From Takakia lepidozioides (lineage: Eukaryota > Streptophyta > Takakiopsida > Takakiales > Takakiaceae), in contig CM060733.1 of the NCBI GenBank assembly GCA_030704615.1, forward strand, positions 36,766,001 to 36,830,000: a stretch of 64,000 nucleotides of DNA, given 5' to 3'. Below the pieces are notes generated by a model. The model made no database searches. It was given only the letters and a program-made list of their open reading frames with translations, and was not told the origin of the DNA. A program made the position numbers and the translations under genes. How positions within the stretch are numbered: position 1 is the stretch's first letter; every line of letters begins with the position of its first letter. Positions 22,234 to 33,061 of the stretch are shown here, one piece after another.

Positions 22234-22411
22234 TGTCGTGCGCATACATATCGCTACACAACTACATTGCTGTCCAAAACCACACAACACATGTGCACAC
22301 CACACACTAGTATACCACTAGTCCAACCACTAGTCCAACCACTAGGCTACAACTAGTCAGTCACTAGGCTGCCACTACGTTGCCCACTATGACAGTCACT
22401 AGTCCACACAA
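22234..22411 (-). repeat. LTR part A of element B
   Basis: Starts TGTCGTGCGCATACATATCG and is rich in CACTAG units (CACTAGTCC, CACTAGGCT). It is repeated at 22,741-22,918 with small indels. On the minus strand it follows part B directly (TTTATCAT-TGTGTGG), which looks like an LTR-LTR junction. Confidence 0.85.
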
Positions 22412-22738
22412 TGATAAAGAAGAAGAATACAAGCACAAGCTCATGCGAGCTCACAAAGCTGAAGCATAAACTCATGCATATATAACCTCATCACTCAAAT
22501 ACAAGTCAAGCCAAGTGCACCCCACGCCATGGGGAATCCACACTACGGCGCCATAGCTAGGCGCGGTGAGGCTCAACTCGAGAAAGATGAGCCTCCCGCG
22601 CTTGCCGTGAAGATAACCACTCCAGGGCCTAAATCTGCCTTGACCCCTGGATTGACACTTGGGCCAATCCCAAATGTCAATATGTAAAAGCTAGCTATTT
22701 CCTAGCTAGTTTCACACTAGTGGTAAAATAACTTGACA
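22412..22738 (-). repeat. LTR part B of element B (copy next to the 3' end)
   Basis: Matches 33,062-33,387 almost base for base. It holds TATATATGCATGAG-type TATA sequence (minus strand) about 65 bp from its inner end, and a run CTCGAGAAAGATGAGC whose complement lies just inside the other LTR part. It ends AACTTGACA, then GC, then the second copy of part A. Confidence 0.88.
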
Positions 22739-22740
22739 GC

Positions 22741-22918
22741 TGTCGTGCGCATACATATCGCTACACAACTACATCGCTGTCCAAAACCACACAACACATG
22801 TGCACACCACACACTAGTATACACTAGTCTACCACTAGTCCAGCCACTAGTCCAACCACTAGGCTACAACTAGTCAGTCACTAGGCTGCCACTATGGCAG
22901 TCACTAGTCCACACACAT
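22741..22918 (-). repeat. LTR part A' of element B
   Basis: Second copy of part A. Just beyond it (plus strand CATCGCCCCCCCTAG) lies, on the minus strand, a purine run AGGGGGGGCGA directly before TGTGTGTGG. This looks like the polypurine tract and the start of the 3' LTR. Confidence 0.8.
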
Positions 22919-23177
22919 CGCCCCCCCTAGCTGGTGCTTAGGTCCCTCTAAGTCCAGGTAGCCACAAGATGTGATAGTGACCATAGCCTCACTAAGTCCT
23001 CCACCACTATCCCTACTACACTCAAACTCGATAGATCAAGAGGCCGGGTGCAAGAGTTGCCCCATCGTTAGTCGCCGTCTTGCAACCTGTGAACTTGAGC
23101 TTGGGATCTCATGTATTGACTCCTATGAGCTTGGCCTCCCATGTCTTGTTAGCTGCCTCCAGTCATGTCCACTGCCA
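22919..23177 (-). other. 3' untranslated part of element B
   Basis: Between the PHD finger and the LTR on the minus strand. Apart from the G-run taken as polypurine tract at about 22,920-22,935, I see no coding match. Confidence 0.45.
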
Positions 23178-23396
23178 CTATCCCAAGCAGTGTGGACACA
23201 ACCAATCTCCGTCAGGAACCTTCTCAAGAGGTGGTGTCAAGCATCCCATATGCCAACCCCTTGAGCATCGATCACACACCAGCATGGTGGCTGCCCCTTT
23301 GGCAGACCCACAGAGCATGCACCTCAAACCTGCAGGTACCACTGCCAAGTTTGGGTCAACTCTGCCATCGACATTGGAAGGTGACATGGCGCACAA
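23178..23396 (-). CDS. PHD finger at the C-terminus of element B Pol
   Basis: A clear C4HC3 PHD finger: CMLCGSAKGAATMLVC, DRCSRGWHMGCLTPP and DGDWLCPHC, with the usual Trp two before the last Cys pair (W..CP.C). PHD fingers read histone H3 tails. It follows the integrase C-terminal part (RFSPGDYVYLQ, about 23,530) within 150 bp and after a NVDGRVDP linker, so it was probably the end of the Pol chain, the place where chromoviruses carry a chromodomain. A role in choosing integration sites is an inference. The stretch between integrase and PHD finger changes frame near 23,450. Confidence 0.88.
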   Translation of the reverse strand: MCAMSPSNVDGRVDPNLAVVPAGLRCMLCGSAKGAATMLVCDRCSRGWHMGCLTPPLEKVPDGDWLCPHCLG

Positions 23397-23478
23397 TTAC
23401 GCACATGGTCTTCCAAGTCATGCCATCCCGACCCTCTAAGATCAGGACCCTGAGGGCAACACCTCTCGAACCCTCAGA

Positions 23479-24674
23479 ATAACACGCCCTGCAGTAACAT
23501 CCAGAGTCGTAGGAGCAGTCTGCTGCAAATAAACATAGTCACCAGGGCTAAACCTCCGAACCCCAGGACGATATCCTCCACCACGTATAGTGGCATACCT
23601 CAACGTATCACGGTGCTGTGCAATGGCAAGGTTCTCAAAAGCCATGGGCATGACTTTCTTGAACAACTCTGCACGCTGATCACATGCACGTACCCACACG
23701 TCCGGATCGTCAAGGTTAAGGACTTGAGCTGTCCCTACGAATGGCTGCAGGCAAATCCGGCTCTCGGCCAAAGAGAAGGAAATATGGTGAGAAGGAGGCA
23801 AGTGATGCTTGTTTGCTGAACCTGTAGCCCATGGCTAACCAAGGAACCTGAAGATCCCAATCTCCTAGGTGTCCCTTCTGCAAGCCATACTTGCGCAAAC
23901 CCCTCTTCACCGAACAACTCTCTCGCTAAGCATCGGCCTCAGGATGATCCCGAGAAGTGGTGCGGTGGTCTATCAAGGCTTTATCACACAAAGCCTGAAA
24001 CTCCCCCAAGAACTCTCTCTCCTGGTCCGTGAGTACCTCAGCTGGAGCACCAAATCGGCTAAGCACACGATCCAAGAATGCATACGCAGCCCCCTCACTA
24101 GCCTTGTCAGGCAATGGAACCAACTCAATCCACTTGGAGAAGTGCTCCACCATCACCAACACATATCTGTGGTGGCGCATAGTCAGTGGCAACGGTCCTG
24201 CGAAGTCAAGACTCCACCTGTAGCCCAATCCCATGATGGTAAAGGATGCAACTGTGGTGTAGGGGCGTTGAATGAAGCACGCACCCTGTCACACACCATG
24301 CACCTAGCCACAAACTGTTGCACCTCTGTATGCATACCACGCCACCAATACTACTGCCCCTGCAGTAAACTGTGAGTGCGTCGCACTCCAAAATGCCCCA
24401 ACTCCTCATGGGCATGCCCACTAACCGTGCACGCTGTGTGGGGTGGGCACAATCCCTCACCCGACCATCCTCCCACACTCGAAGTAGGTGTATCCCCTCC
24501 CACTTGAACCTCTTGGCTCGTTGCAGGATCCGATCCCTCTCCCTGGCAGTCACAATGGGCTGCCGTGTCTCCCGTGCGGAGGTAGTCCAACACAGCCGAA
24601 TCCTCATGTATATCTCTGGCACCCACTAGCTCATCACTAGCCTCAGGGTCCTCAGACACTCCGTCTACAGTCAT
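23479..24674 (-). CDS. Integrase of element B (frame-broken)
   Basis: Several minus-strand frames together give a gypsy integrase. Zinc-binding part: GHAHEELGHFGVRRTHSLLQ (about 24,370) with a further Cys pair (RCMVCDR) near 24,300. Core: WSLDFAGPLPL (first Asp, about 24,210), VLTDQEREFLGEF (second Asp, about 24,010) and a break near 23,930 at the Glu region (HPEADA). Then LLFGREPDLP and the C-terminal RFSPGDYVYLQ. At least three frame changes. The order and spacing are normal for the family. Confidence 0.82.
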
Positions 24675-24816
24675 CCCTGTTTAGGTCCAATCTGACCTCC
24701 CGATGCCAAGATACACAAAATGCAGATGCGTGCCATCCCGGCACCATCTCCTCATCCGTCTCACCAATGCCACCGAGCTCCAGTGTCATCCTGCTGGCTC
24801 ATGCATGGATTGCGAC

Positions 24817-25121
24817 TCAATCCATCCGCATCCCGATTGACCAACCCGGTCGATGCACAACCTGAAAGTCATACTCCTGGAGTATAAGTGCCCACCGTGC
24901 AAGCTTCCCCGTAAGCTTGTCTGACTCCATCAACCACTTGAGTGGCTGGTGATCCGTGACAAGGGTGAAAAGATTTGCGTATGATAGGCCGTATAGATAG
25001 CACCTGAAGTGTGCCACGGCCCACACTGCAGCTAAGCACTCTCCCTCATATGAGCTGTTACTTAGCCTCTGCAGCGTTGTTCGAGCGGCTAGCGTAAGCC
25101 ACTACGAAACTCTCTTCCTCA
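24817..25121 (-). CDS. RNase H end of element B
   Basis: MWAVAHFRCYLYGLSY, LVTDHQPLKWLMESDKLTGK and LARWALILQEYDFQVVHRPG give the second half of gypsy RNase H with its TDH Asp. The first half (about 25,030-25,200; VLTQVDDEEESFVVAY-like residues in broken frame) is disrupted. Confidence 0.82.
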
Positions 25122-26171
25122 TCATCCACCTGTGTGAGCACCGCTCCAAGCCCCAGCATGCTCCAATCCGTATGCAGCTGAAAGGGACGCCCCCTGATAG
25201 GTCGTCTCAAGATAGGCGCCGAGGTCAACCTCGCTTGAGCTCTTGAAAAGCTCGTTCCTGCTCATCTTCCCACTGCCACTCCTGTCCACCTTGGTCAGCT
25301 TGGTTAGAGCCTTTGCAATGGTACTAAATCCCTTGACAAACCGTCTATAATAGTTTGCCAACCCCATGAAAGCTCGAACTCGGCTCACATCCGTGGGGCG
25401 TGGAATTTGTGCAATGGCCTCTACCTTAGTCTGCTGTACCCCCAATCCTCCAGGATATATCATGTGACCCAGATACTCAATCTGGTTGTGGAAAAACTTG
25501 CACTTCCCGGATGCAACTTCAATCCGTGCGCTCTCAAGCGCTCCAATACCACCTGAAGGTGTCTCTCATGCTCCTCCATCGTAACACTAAAGATGATGAT
25601 GTCATCTATGTAGCACCGAGCAAAGTCCACCCCTGCTAGAATCCTATCCATGACTCTCTGAAACTCTGCAGGAGCATTCTTAAGCCCAAATGGTAAGAAC
25701 CGCCTATATAGGCAATCCTTGCCGTGCTCATTGATCCCCCAGAATGCCGTCTTCTGCTTGTCCGCCTCCTTGATTGGCAACTGGTGATTCCGGATCGTAA
25801 ATCCAAAGTGCTAAAGGCCTTAGCATGCCCGATGGCATCAAAGATCTCCTCTGGTGTTGGCATGGCATACTTATCGGACTTGGTCTGACGATTTACAGGC
25901 CGGTAATCACCGCACATACGTCTCTCCGTCCAATTGCCATAGACATCCTTCTTGGCTGGCATCACTGTGGCTGAAGCATACTCTCCACCAGAGAGCTCCA
26001 CCAAACCTGCCTCCAGAGATCTTGAGTCCTCATCTGAATCAAAGACCTCTCCATGTCACTGTATCTATAGGGTCTCCGAAAGATTGGCGTGTCAGTGGCC
26101 AACTCAATACGGATCTCTTGACCCTTCAGTGCTCCCAAGTCCTTCAAACTGAAGGCAAAGCAATTCTGTAA
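25122..26171 (-). CDS. Reverse transcriptase of element B (frame-broken)
   Basis: RT signs in order on the minus strand: IELATDTPIFRRPYRYSDME (26,090), RMCGDYRPVNRQTKSDKYAM (25,930), AKAFSTLDLRSG (25,830), RFLPFGLKNAPAEFQRVMDR (25,690), catalytic CYIDDIIIFS (25,600) and AFMGLANYYRRFVKGFSTIA (25,360). The YxDD-type box reads YIDD. Frame changes lie near 26,000, 25,800 and 25,460. It copies element RNA to DNA. Confidence 0.88.
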
Positions 26172-26585
26172 GCCCTCAGGAACCGCCGTATACGTCGTCC
26201 TCTCTCCTCCGGTGACAATGGGTCCAATGTCAGGCTCCCAATTGTCCTCCGTAACTACAACCTTAAGTCCAGTGGGCTTAGAGGTAGAGGACGCGTTCCG
26301 TGGTTGCTATGCTGCAACCTCTTGAGCAGTACTCCCTACCTGCTCAGTCAATGACAAGGCCTCATCCTGCCCCATCATCCCATCCTTGAGGACCTCCTCA
26401 ACCCGAGAAGAATCCCCAACCTCATCCATCACAGCCGCCTTGGCTGCCAACTCCCTCTGAACCTCGAGCACCTCCCACGTGTGCCATGGATGCATGCACC
26501 CGTGGTCCTCACCTGCTCGCCCCCACTCACTGCTTGTACCGTCTCGGTAGGCAGAGAGACCATTGAGGGAAGTGTACTCCGCACT
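26172..26585 (-). other. Linker between DNMT and RT in element B
   Basis: Acidic, open minus-strand stretch (ELAAKAAVMDEVGDSSRVEE and SLTEQVGSTAQEV near 26,310-26,495) without a known domain. It joins the DNMT module to RT. Confidence 0.4.
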
Positions 26586-27776
26586 CTGCGTTGCTCAGCT
26601 AGAGCCAAGCTGATAATCCAGGTCAAGCAATTGAGATCCATTGCTTGCCCCAACACTTGACGACGTGATGCCTCAGAAAGAGACGACACCGCCGTGGTAC
26701 CAGTGGTAAAACCATTGCCCGCTCACGCTCGTCAGCATTGGGTAGGCTCCACTAACTGCTGCAACTGAGCATCCCACAGGAGGCCAGGTCCACTATCCCG
26801 GAAAGCATGCGATCCTGGGAAGCTGAGCAGTGTAGGTAATGCTGCTCGTGGTTGACCCACCTTGTTGACCACTGCCAAAGGCGAACGGTCATCGTGTCTC
26901 ACACGCTGAGACTGCCTCCCTGTGTCCAGAATGTTATCCACTGTGAGATGTGCTGGCCGCTGCACCCATCAAATGCACGCTTGAGCAGTGCGGGTGGCAT
27001 CAAGTTAGTCCACCATAGCCGTGGACGATGAGCCCGTGACCCCACTGTAGCTGCATCTAGCAACACTGCTGACCCAAGCCACGACCGGACTTGATGCACA
27101 CTGGCCATCACCCTGGCCCGAGAATCGCCCATCAGTGGCACATTCTCCAAGATGTATGCTGGAGATACAGCTTGATGAAGCTGCAAGTGGCGCAAAACCC
27201 GCACCATCTCCCAAAACAGACCCGACCTCGAGTCTCGCAATCCATTGCCATGCCCGGCTGATGAATGCCCTTGGCAGGGCCAACCTGCCACTACCAGATC
27301 AATGGAGCCAACCCGCTCCAAATCCTGCGCCCCCAGCAACGAAATGTCTGCTGGCAAGGCCTGCTGATATCCACGAATTGCAGACACCGACAACAACTCA
27401 GGGTACCGCTGCACCAACTGAGCAACATGGCGAAGTGAAACGCGTCGTGCAGTCTCATCCCTCTCCACATACAGGTAACGCCGAACTCGTACACCTGCCT
27501 GTAACACAGCAGCCAATCCGGTGCTGATCCCGAACAAGTCCAGAAGACAAATGCCTTCATCCGGATACTGCCACACATAGGTGTGGTGTCCAATGGAGAC
27601 AATTGAGGTGGTCCTGGTGCAATCCCCACTCTCCTCTCCTCCTCTCCTGACGGTACAAAAGCCTCCACCCAGGCTTGTTGCACCCGTCGATCAGCATCCC
27701 GCTGCAAATCCTTGCTCGTGCCCCACAATGGAGTCTGAGCAACCATGGTAGGCAACTCCCATACCATACATGTCAT
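26586..27776 (-). CDS. DNMT3-like cytosine-5 DNA methyltransferase in element B
   Basis: Motifs in order on the minus strand: I CLLDLFGISTG (27,540), II-like YVERDE, IV VVAGWPCQGHSSAG with the catalytic Cys (27,280), VI ILENVPLMGD (27,140), VIII VGSRAHRPRLWWTNL (27,040), a target-recognition stretch with SFPGSHAFRDSGPGLLWDA (26,800), IX-like ADERERAM then GFTTGTT (26,720), and X-like RRQVLGQAMDLNCLTW (26,640). The RAHRPRLWWTNL box and the ERERAMGF block resemble DNMT3/DRM enzymes more than DNMT1. The ATG at 27,776 overlaps the protease stop as ATGA. Frames change near 27,575, 26,900, 26,735 and 26,705. It lies between protease and RT, so the enzyme would be made with Pol. A use in methylating new element DNA has been proposed for similar elements. 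Confidence 0.9.
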
Positions 27777-28306
27777 CCTGCTCTCGGAGGTGGTACATCC
27801 TCTGAATGAGCATTGCCCTCAAGCAACTCTCTAGGCCAACTCACTGCCGCTGTGAATGCTGCTAGTGTCGGCATCTTGCCTCGCTGGGCAACCGCAACTC
27901 CTCCTATGAACGTCACAGGGAGCTGCACACGCCGGCCCTCCCCTGACTGCCATGCAGGCCTATAGGAAGCTGACTCCTCCCAAAAATCCAGGGTGAAGCC
28001 CATGGGGTACAACACTGCCCCACCAACCAGGACATCGTATGAGACTGCGTCTGTCACAATGGCCTTGGCTCGCATCACTGAGCCATCTGTAGGGTGATCC
28101 GGCCGTAGTCTGATAGCCAACTCACGCCGTGTCATGCCCCGAGCCTGCTCCGATCCTCCCAGAGACGTCTGTATCTGGAAAGGACAAGGCTCCATATCCG
28201 CCTCCGTGAGGCCCAAGCCTGCAATAGCAGCTCTGCCCAGCATCAATGGCTGAGCTCCCGAGTCCAACAAGACCCGCAGTGGCCGGTACCTTGCCTGCCG
28301 GTCCAC
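27773..28306 (-). CDS. Aspartic protease of element B
   Basis: LRVLLDSGAQPLMLGRAAIA (about 28,270) is the retropepsin active site with DSG, and YDVLVGGAVLYPMG (about 28,030) is the second conserved part. The frame runs to a stop at 27,773 that overlaps the DNMT start. Upstream, an open stretch in another frame (28,946-28,310), rich in A, T, V and E, links Gag to protease. Confidence 0.85.
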   Translation of the reverse strand: MDRQARYRPLRVLLDSGAQPLMLGRAAIAGLGLTEADMEPCPFQIQTSLGGSEQARGMTRRELAIRLRPDHPTDGSVMRAKAIVTDAVSYDVLVGGAVLYPMGFTLDFWEESASYRPAWQSGEGRRVQLPVTFIGGVAVAQRGKMPTLAAFTAAVSWPRELLEGNAHSEDVPPPRAG

Positions 28307-28903
28307 TCAAACAGAAAATGCCATCCTGGTTGTCTAACATGACAACTCCAGGTGTCACCATGGCGCGCTCAATGGCTGGCCTAGCTGGCAGCTCCATCAA
28401 CCTGGCAGCTGCAGCTTGCCATGGCGCCGCCGTGGCAGTCTTGACCCTCAAATCCGAGGATCCCTCCGGCACTACACCTCCCACTATCTCCGCAGAAGAT
28501 GAAGTAACCTCCCCACTCTCACAGAGTGTAGCTGCCAGCCTGAACACCTCAGCTGGTCTTACCCCCGGCGTCGCAATCATGGTAGCCGAGAACAATGGAG
28601 CCTGGCACACAGATGTGGCCGCTCCTAGCAGCACACTAGCTGCCGTAGCCTTGGCAACACTAGGTAGTGGTGCTACCCGTGTAGCTCTCCCCAATGGCAT
28701 AGTAACCTCCGCCTCGGTAACAGTCGGGCGAGAACTAGGTGCCATGGATGGCGTCGACACTGTCTCCGCCAATGTGAATGACTGAGGAAGCCTAGCCTGA
28801 CGGCTTGCCTCCCCACGCTGTGGATCCAACTCCACCTCTGCACCTCGTGGCTCAGGAACTCGTGCTGCTCCTCGAGTCACGGCTGCAGCAGACTCCACCT
28901 GCA

Positions 28904-30435
28904 CTAGTGGTAGTGCTGCTCCACACATGAATCCCATGCCTCCCATATCTCCTCCTCAGGAGCAGGAGGTGGACCATCCGGCCTTAGAGCCGGTACCACC
29001 TGAGCTGTAGCCATGGCAGCGAGCCTCTGCTCTAGCTGCTGAAGCCGGTTGGCCATGCCTTGGTCAACACCCTGACCTCCGCGTCCTTGGCCACGTTGAG
29101 CTTGCCCTTGGCCTCGTGGCTGGCCACCTCGTCCTCTCTGGGCTGCTCCACCTCGCCCCCGGCCACCATTGTTCCCTTGGAACTGGCCTGGGCGCAACTC
29201 AGGATGCAAACCATAACACTGGGCCTCTCCATGCCCGTGCTTGCCACAATGCCCCACACTGCAACTGTGCAGGCTGTGCATGTGCCGGCCCTTTGCCTCC
29301 CTCTGGGCAATCCTTCTTGACATGGGGTCCTCCACATGTCCAGCACACCACATCCGCCCGTTGTTGGCCAGCAAATGAAGGGAGAGACCCCTGCATCTGA
29401 GGTCCTCTCTGCCCTTCCCTGAGCTTCACCTGAGCCCCCTTGTTGCCTTGAGCACGTTGAGGTAGTGGTTGGCTAGGAGCACCACTACCCCGTGGTGTCT
29501 CCTTAGCAAATCCCACCATGACCACTCGTTCCTCCACCATGTTGAGCTCTATCCGCTCTGCCAGCAAAAACACATTTGCTAAGGTGGGTTGGGCCGCTTG
29601 TAGGAGAGTTGCATCCCGCACCCTTCTCCTCAGCTCCTTGTCCAATATCCCATACCAGAATTGGACTGCCTGAGCTTCCGTAACCCCTTGGGTTACATTT
29701 ATCAAGCGCCTCATGCGAGTGAAAGCCTCCCTCAAGCTCTCGGTCGGCTTCCGTTGGAACTCTTGCAAGCTCCGCAACTTCTCTGTCCTCACCCCTTGGT
29801 AGTTCCCTCTCAACTCTTCGAAGAACTCCACAACAGGGTTGAAGGCAGGCACGGGTGCTAGTGCTGGTGCGGTAGTGGCTTGGGTGGACGTCGTAGCTAC
29901 TGTACCACCAGTCCCACTGCTGCTTGCTGAAGCTGCCGGTGCAGCGGCAGGTGTAGCCACTGCCCTCGTGGCTCTAGTGCCCCTAGTGATGGAGACATAG
30001 TCGGGTGACCAGTACATCCTCCACTCCTCGATCTCAACCTCATGCCCCCGCCTGAACTCATGGTAATCATCCATAGGCGGCCCCTCAAGGTGCTGAAACA
30101 GCCCCTTTCCATGCCATGAAAGGCGTAAATAGTTGTGGATTGCGCATTTGCTGCAAATCACACCAACTATCAAACTCTTGGATAAAATCATCCAACTCGA
30201 TGGTGCCCACCGCCCCAGAGTACCTTCGTGGCCCCTTGGTAGCTCCATACATCTCCTCCATTGTGTCCCACAACAATGGCAAAGAAACAACTTGCACCGC
30301 CGGTATGAGTCCTCCTGATTCACAATCCGAATCAGAACCTTCCGTGGAAGACACAGGAGGTGAAGGTGGCCTACACACCTCGTCTCGTGTACCCACTAGT
30401 ATCGCTAGTGCTCGAACCGGCACTGTCCCCAGCAA
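28904..30435 (-). CDS. Gag of element B (frame-broken)
   Basis: Begins MLGTVPVRALAILVG at 30,435. LDDFIQEFDSWCDL, PTESLREAFTRMRRLIN and ILDKELRRRVRDATLLQA mark the capsid part. After it come CWTCGGPHVKKDCPEGG, a zinc knuckle of CX2CX4HX4C form, a second Cys/His cluster (CGKHGHGEAQC) and an RG-rich tail (GGRGRGGAAQRGRGG) likely to bind RNA. Frame changes near 30,110 and 29,260. An A/T/S-rich spacer lies before the capsid part. Confidence 0.85.
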
Positions 30436-31089
30436 CTAGTGGCACCTCCGTGTTGACACTCAACCGGTCATGAACATGTCCCTAACCCCCTCTCCACAAG
30501 GTAACCGGGTAGAGAACCTGTTGCGGCTTATGGTTTGGAATACTAAGTTCCTAACATAGCCTACACCTGTACCTGCATCCACCGCAAGCACTCCTATGGT
30601 TGGCTGGTCATCACCTCCAACCTCACCACAGGAGAAACAATGATGGTCTGGCTGGTCATCACCCCAGCCTCACCATCGAGCATGCTCTAGGACTGGCCGG
30701 TGATCAAATCCGGACCAATCACCTATAAAAACAAGCGCCCACACAAAACTAGCATGGCGCACAGTCAAGCATGCAGGTATGGAGGGGATCCAAACACAAG
30801 AAATCAGAACGACAACTCCCCCACACCAAAAACAACTCCACGGTGTTGCTCCTGCAAGGACACCCCAGCCCAAACCCGGACTGACTCTTGCCTCCACCTA
30901 CGGAAAGGTCTTGGCCTAATGAGAGGGTGGAAACTACGAGGAAGAGAAGCTAAAGCACCTAACCCCAGCATGCCTCATCCCAACACTCTTCCTCTCCTCT
31001 CTTCCCTCACTTGCATGACCATGGGAATATCATGAAGATACTCCTCAAACCGCCCTCCACGAGCTTCAAAATTCGGCCTTCCAGACCAC

Positions 31090-31540
31090 ATGCCAGTCCT
31101 TAGGCAGTCCACCAGTGCCTCCACGAGTCAGCACAGGCCGTCCACAGGTCAACACGGGCCACCACAGACCAGCACAGGCCCACACAGCTCACTGGTCACA
31201 GCCGTCACAGTCCCACAGGCCACTGGGCACAGCAGCCACTTGTCACAGCCCCTCACAACAGCCCCTCACAGCCTCACACCTCAACAGCCCCTCACAGGTC
31301 TCACAATTGTCACAGCCCTCACAGCCCGCCTTCACAGGCCCGGGGCCACAGCCTTACTTGTCACAGCCCCTCACAGGCCGGCCTCAGGCACGGGCCCCTC
31401 ACAGCCCGCCCCCACACAGGCCCTGTCACAGCCCGCCCGTCACAGCGGGCCCACAGCCGCCGAACAGCCCGCCCGTCACAGGCCCAACAGGGTCTCACAA
31501 CAGGGGCCTTTTTTTTTATTGTGTCACAGCCGGCCAGTAT
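31090..31540. repeat. CACAG-rich simple array
   Basis: Irregular repeats of CACAGSCC, such as GTCACAGCCC and CCTCACAGGCC, over about 450 bp. Arrays of like sequence occur in the third gypsy family (35,413-35,735; 40,595-40,855; 44,895-45,140; 49,050-49,260). Confidence 0.8.
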
Positions 31541-31979
31541 GGCCGCTCTGGCAGTTTAGCCATTTCTCCAAGGGGTTTAGCCACGCCAAGCTAGGGTTTG
31601 TGTCTCTTGGACTCTAGGCTTCTTTCCGAGCTATGGTGGCTGTGAGGAAATCAGCAAGGTATCCTTGCTCTTTCGGCTCCCACACACCACCATAGTAGCC
31701 CTAAGCCATGAGGTGGTTGCCACAAACCAAGCCTTCTTTCTCACTTAGCCTCCCCAAACACCCACTAAACTCAATGGCAAACAACCAAGCCCTGCTGGTT
31801 CCCAGCCCTTGTGAGCACTCATTCAAGCACTCTCCTTGGCCATAGCATCTGTCTTAGAGCCTATTCCAGCCCTCTACACCTGTTGCTTCAAGAGTTGCGC
31901 TCCCTTCAAGCTTGAAGTTGAAACCCCAACTCACATAGGCCCTACAAGTGCTTTTCTTTCACTCCAAGTGGAAACCAGC

Positions 31980-32420
31980 CCTAGACCTTCCGTTCTAGCT
32001 CTCTAAGGCTTGAAAACAAGAGCCTCAATGGGCTGAAGGCATGCTCCACACATGCCCCACTCTCACCATAAGAGAATCAGCTCCTTTGCTTCATTTCTTG
32101 CACCCACAAACCTGAAAATACAAGCTTCAGCAGGCTGAAAGCATGCTCTACATGCCCTACAGGGAAACCAGCCCCTTCCTTCCTTTCTTGCACTCCCACA
32201 CCTAAAGTGCAAGCCTTCACCAGGCTGATAGCATGCTCCACACATGCATTGCCCTCACATAAGGGAAGTCAGCCCTTCCCTCTTCCTTGCTTGCCCTCCA
32301 AGCTTGAAGATGGAAGCTTCAATGAGCTGAATACATGCTCCACACATGCAACCTCTTCACACAAGAGATATCAGCCCCCTATCTTGGCTCCTTGGCTCCT
32401 TGATGCTCTCTAAGACAAGA
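31980..32420. repeat. Degenerate tandem of about 115 bp
   Basis: Three to four units share AAGCTTCARYRRGCTGAA, GCATGCTCYACAYATGC and a CAGCYCCTTCC-like end followed by CTTGCMCTCC. Identity is loose, with indels. Confidence 0.6.
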
Positions 32421-33061
32421 CTAAGCACTCCACAGCCTTTGCCAAGCTCCTGAAACCCTAAGGCTTATTTCCAGCCACAAGACACTTCTCTTGTGGTGCA
32501 AGAGCTCTTCTTCCAAGCTCTGAAACCCTAGGTGCACATTCCATGGCCTTGCCGCACCTCTTAGCTCCTGTTCCAGCCCTGCTCTTGCCATGACAAGAGC
32601 CCTCTCAATGCTGAAGCTCGAGATTGAAACCCAATCTCACCATACTCCACAAAGTGCACTGATTTGCCCCAAGCCAAATCAGCCCTTTCGCTTGGTCTTG
32701 CAATCCTTCACACAATGAAAGCTCGCATTCCCAAGTCCAGTTCTCAGCTTTGCCACCAAAGCCACTATAACCTGCTCTTGACTGGTCCTCTTCCCAATCG
32801 TGCTTGCTCATGCATGTACACAATCTGAAACCATCAAGGTGCTCTGGAATTACCTGCAGCATGGTGCTTTCATCTCTGAAGCTGAAGATCGAATGCCAAG
32901 GTCTACCACCTCGTAACCCACATCGCCTCCGCTTCTAACAACCAAGAGCTCCACGGTGCTCCTTGCATAACAACTTGGTTTCTCTCATTCTCAAGCAAAA
33001 ACCACAAGTGCTACAACTAACTCGTATCTGCACTCATAGATACGAGCTCATCTTTCTCGAG

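Larger units (their letters stand above)
30436..33061 (-). other. Long leader of element B, no gene seen
   Basis: About 2.6 kb between LTR part B' and gag on the minus strand. It has no convincing coding frame. It includes a CACAG-rich array (31,090-31,540), a degenerate tandem of about 115 bp (31,980-32,420), and next to the LTR a hairpin CTCGTATCT...AGATACGAG (33,020-33,046). No tRNA-like primer site (TGG...) follows the LTR part. Confidence 0.55.

Noticed and set aside
28246-28785. Plus-strand open frame of 179 codons in element B
   Set aside because: It is the complement of the Gag-protease linker and has no conserved features.
31090-31617. Open frames rich in S, T, P and H over the CACAG array
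   Set aside because: They are simple-repeat translation in several frames without conservation.
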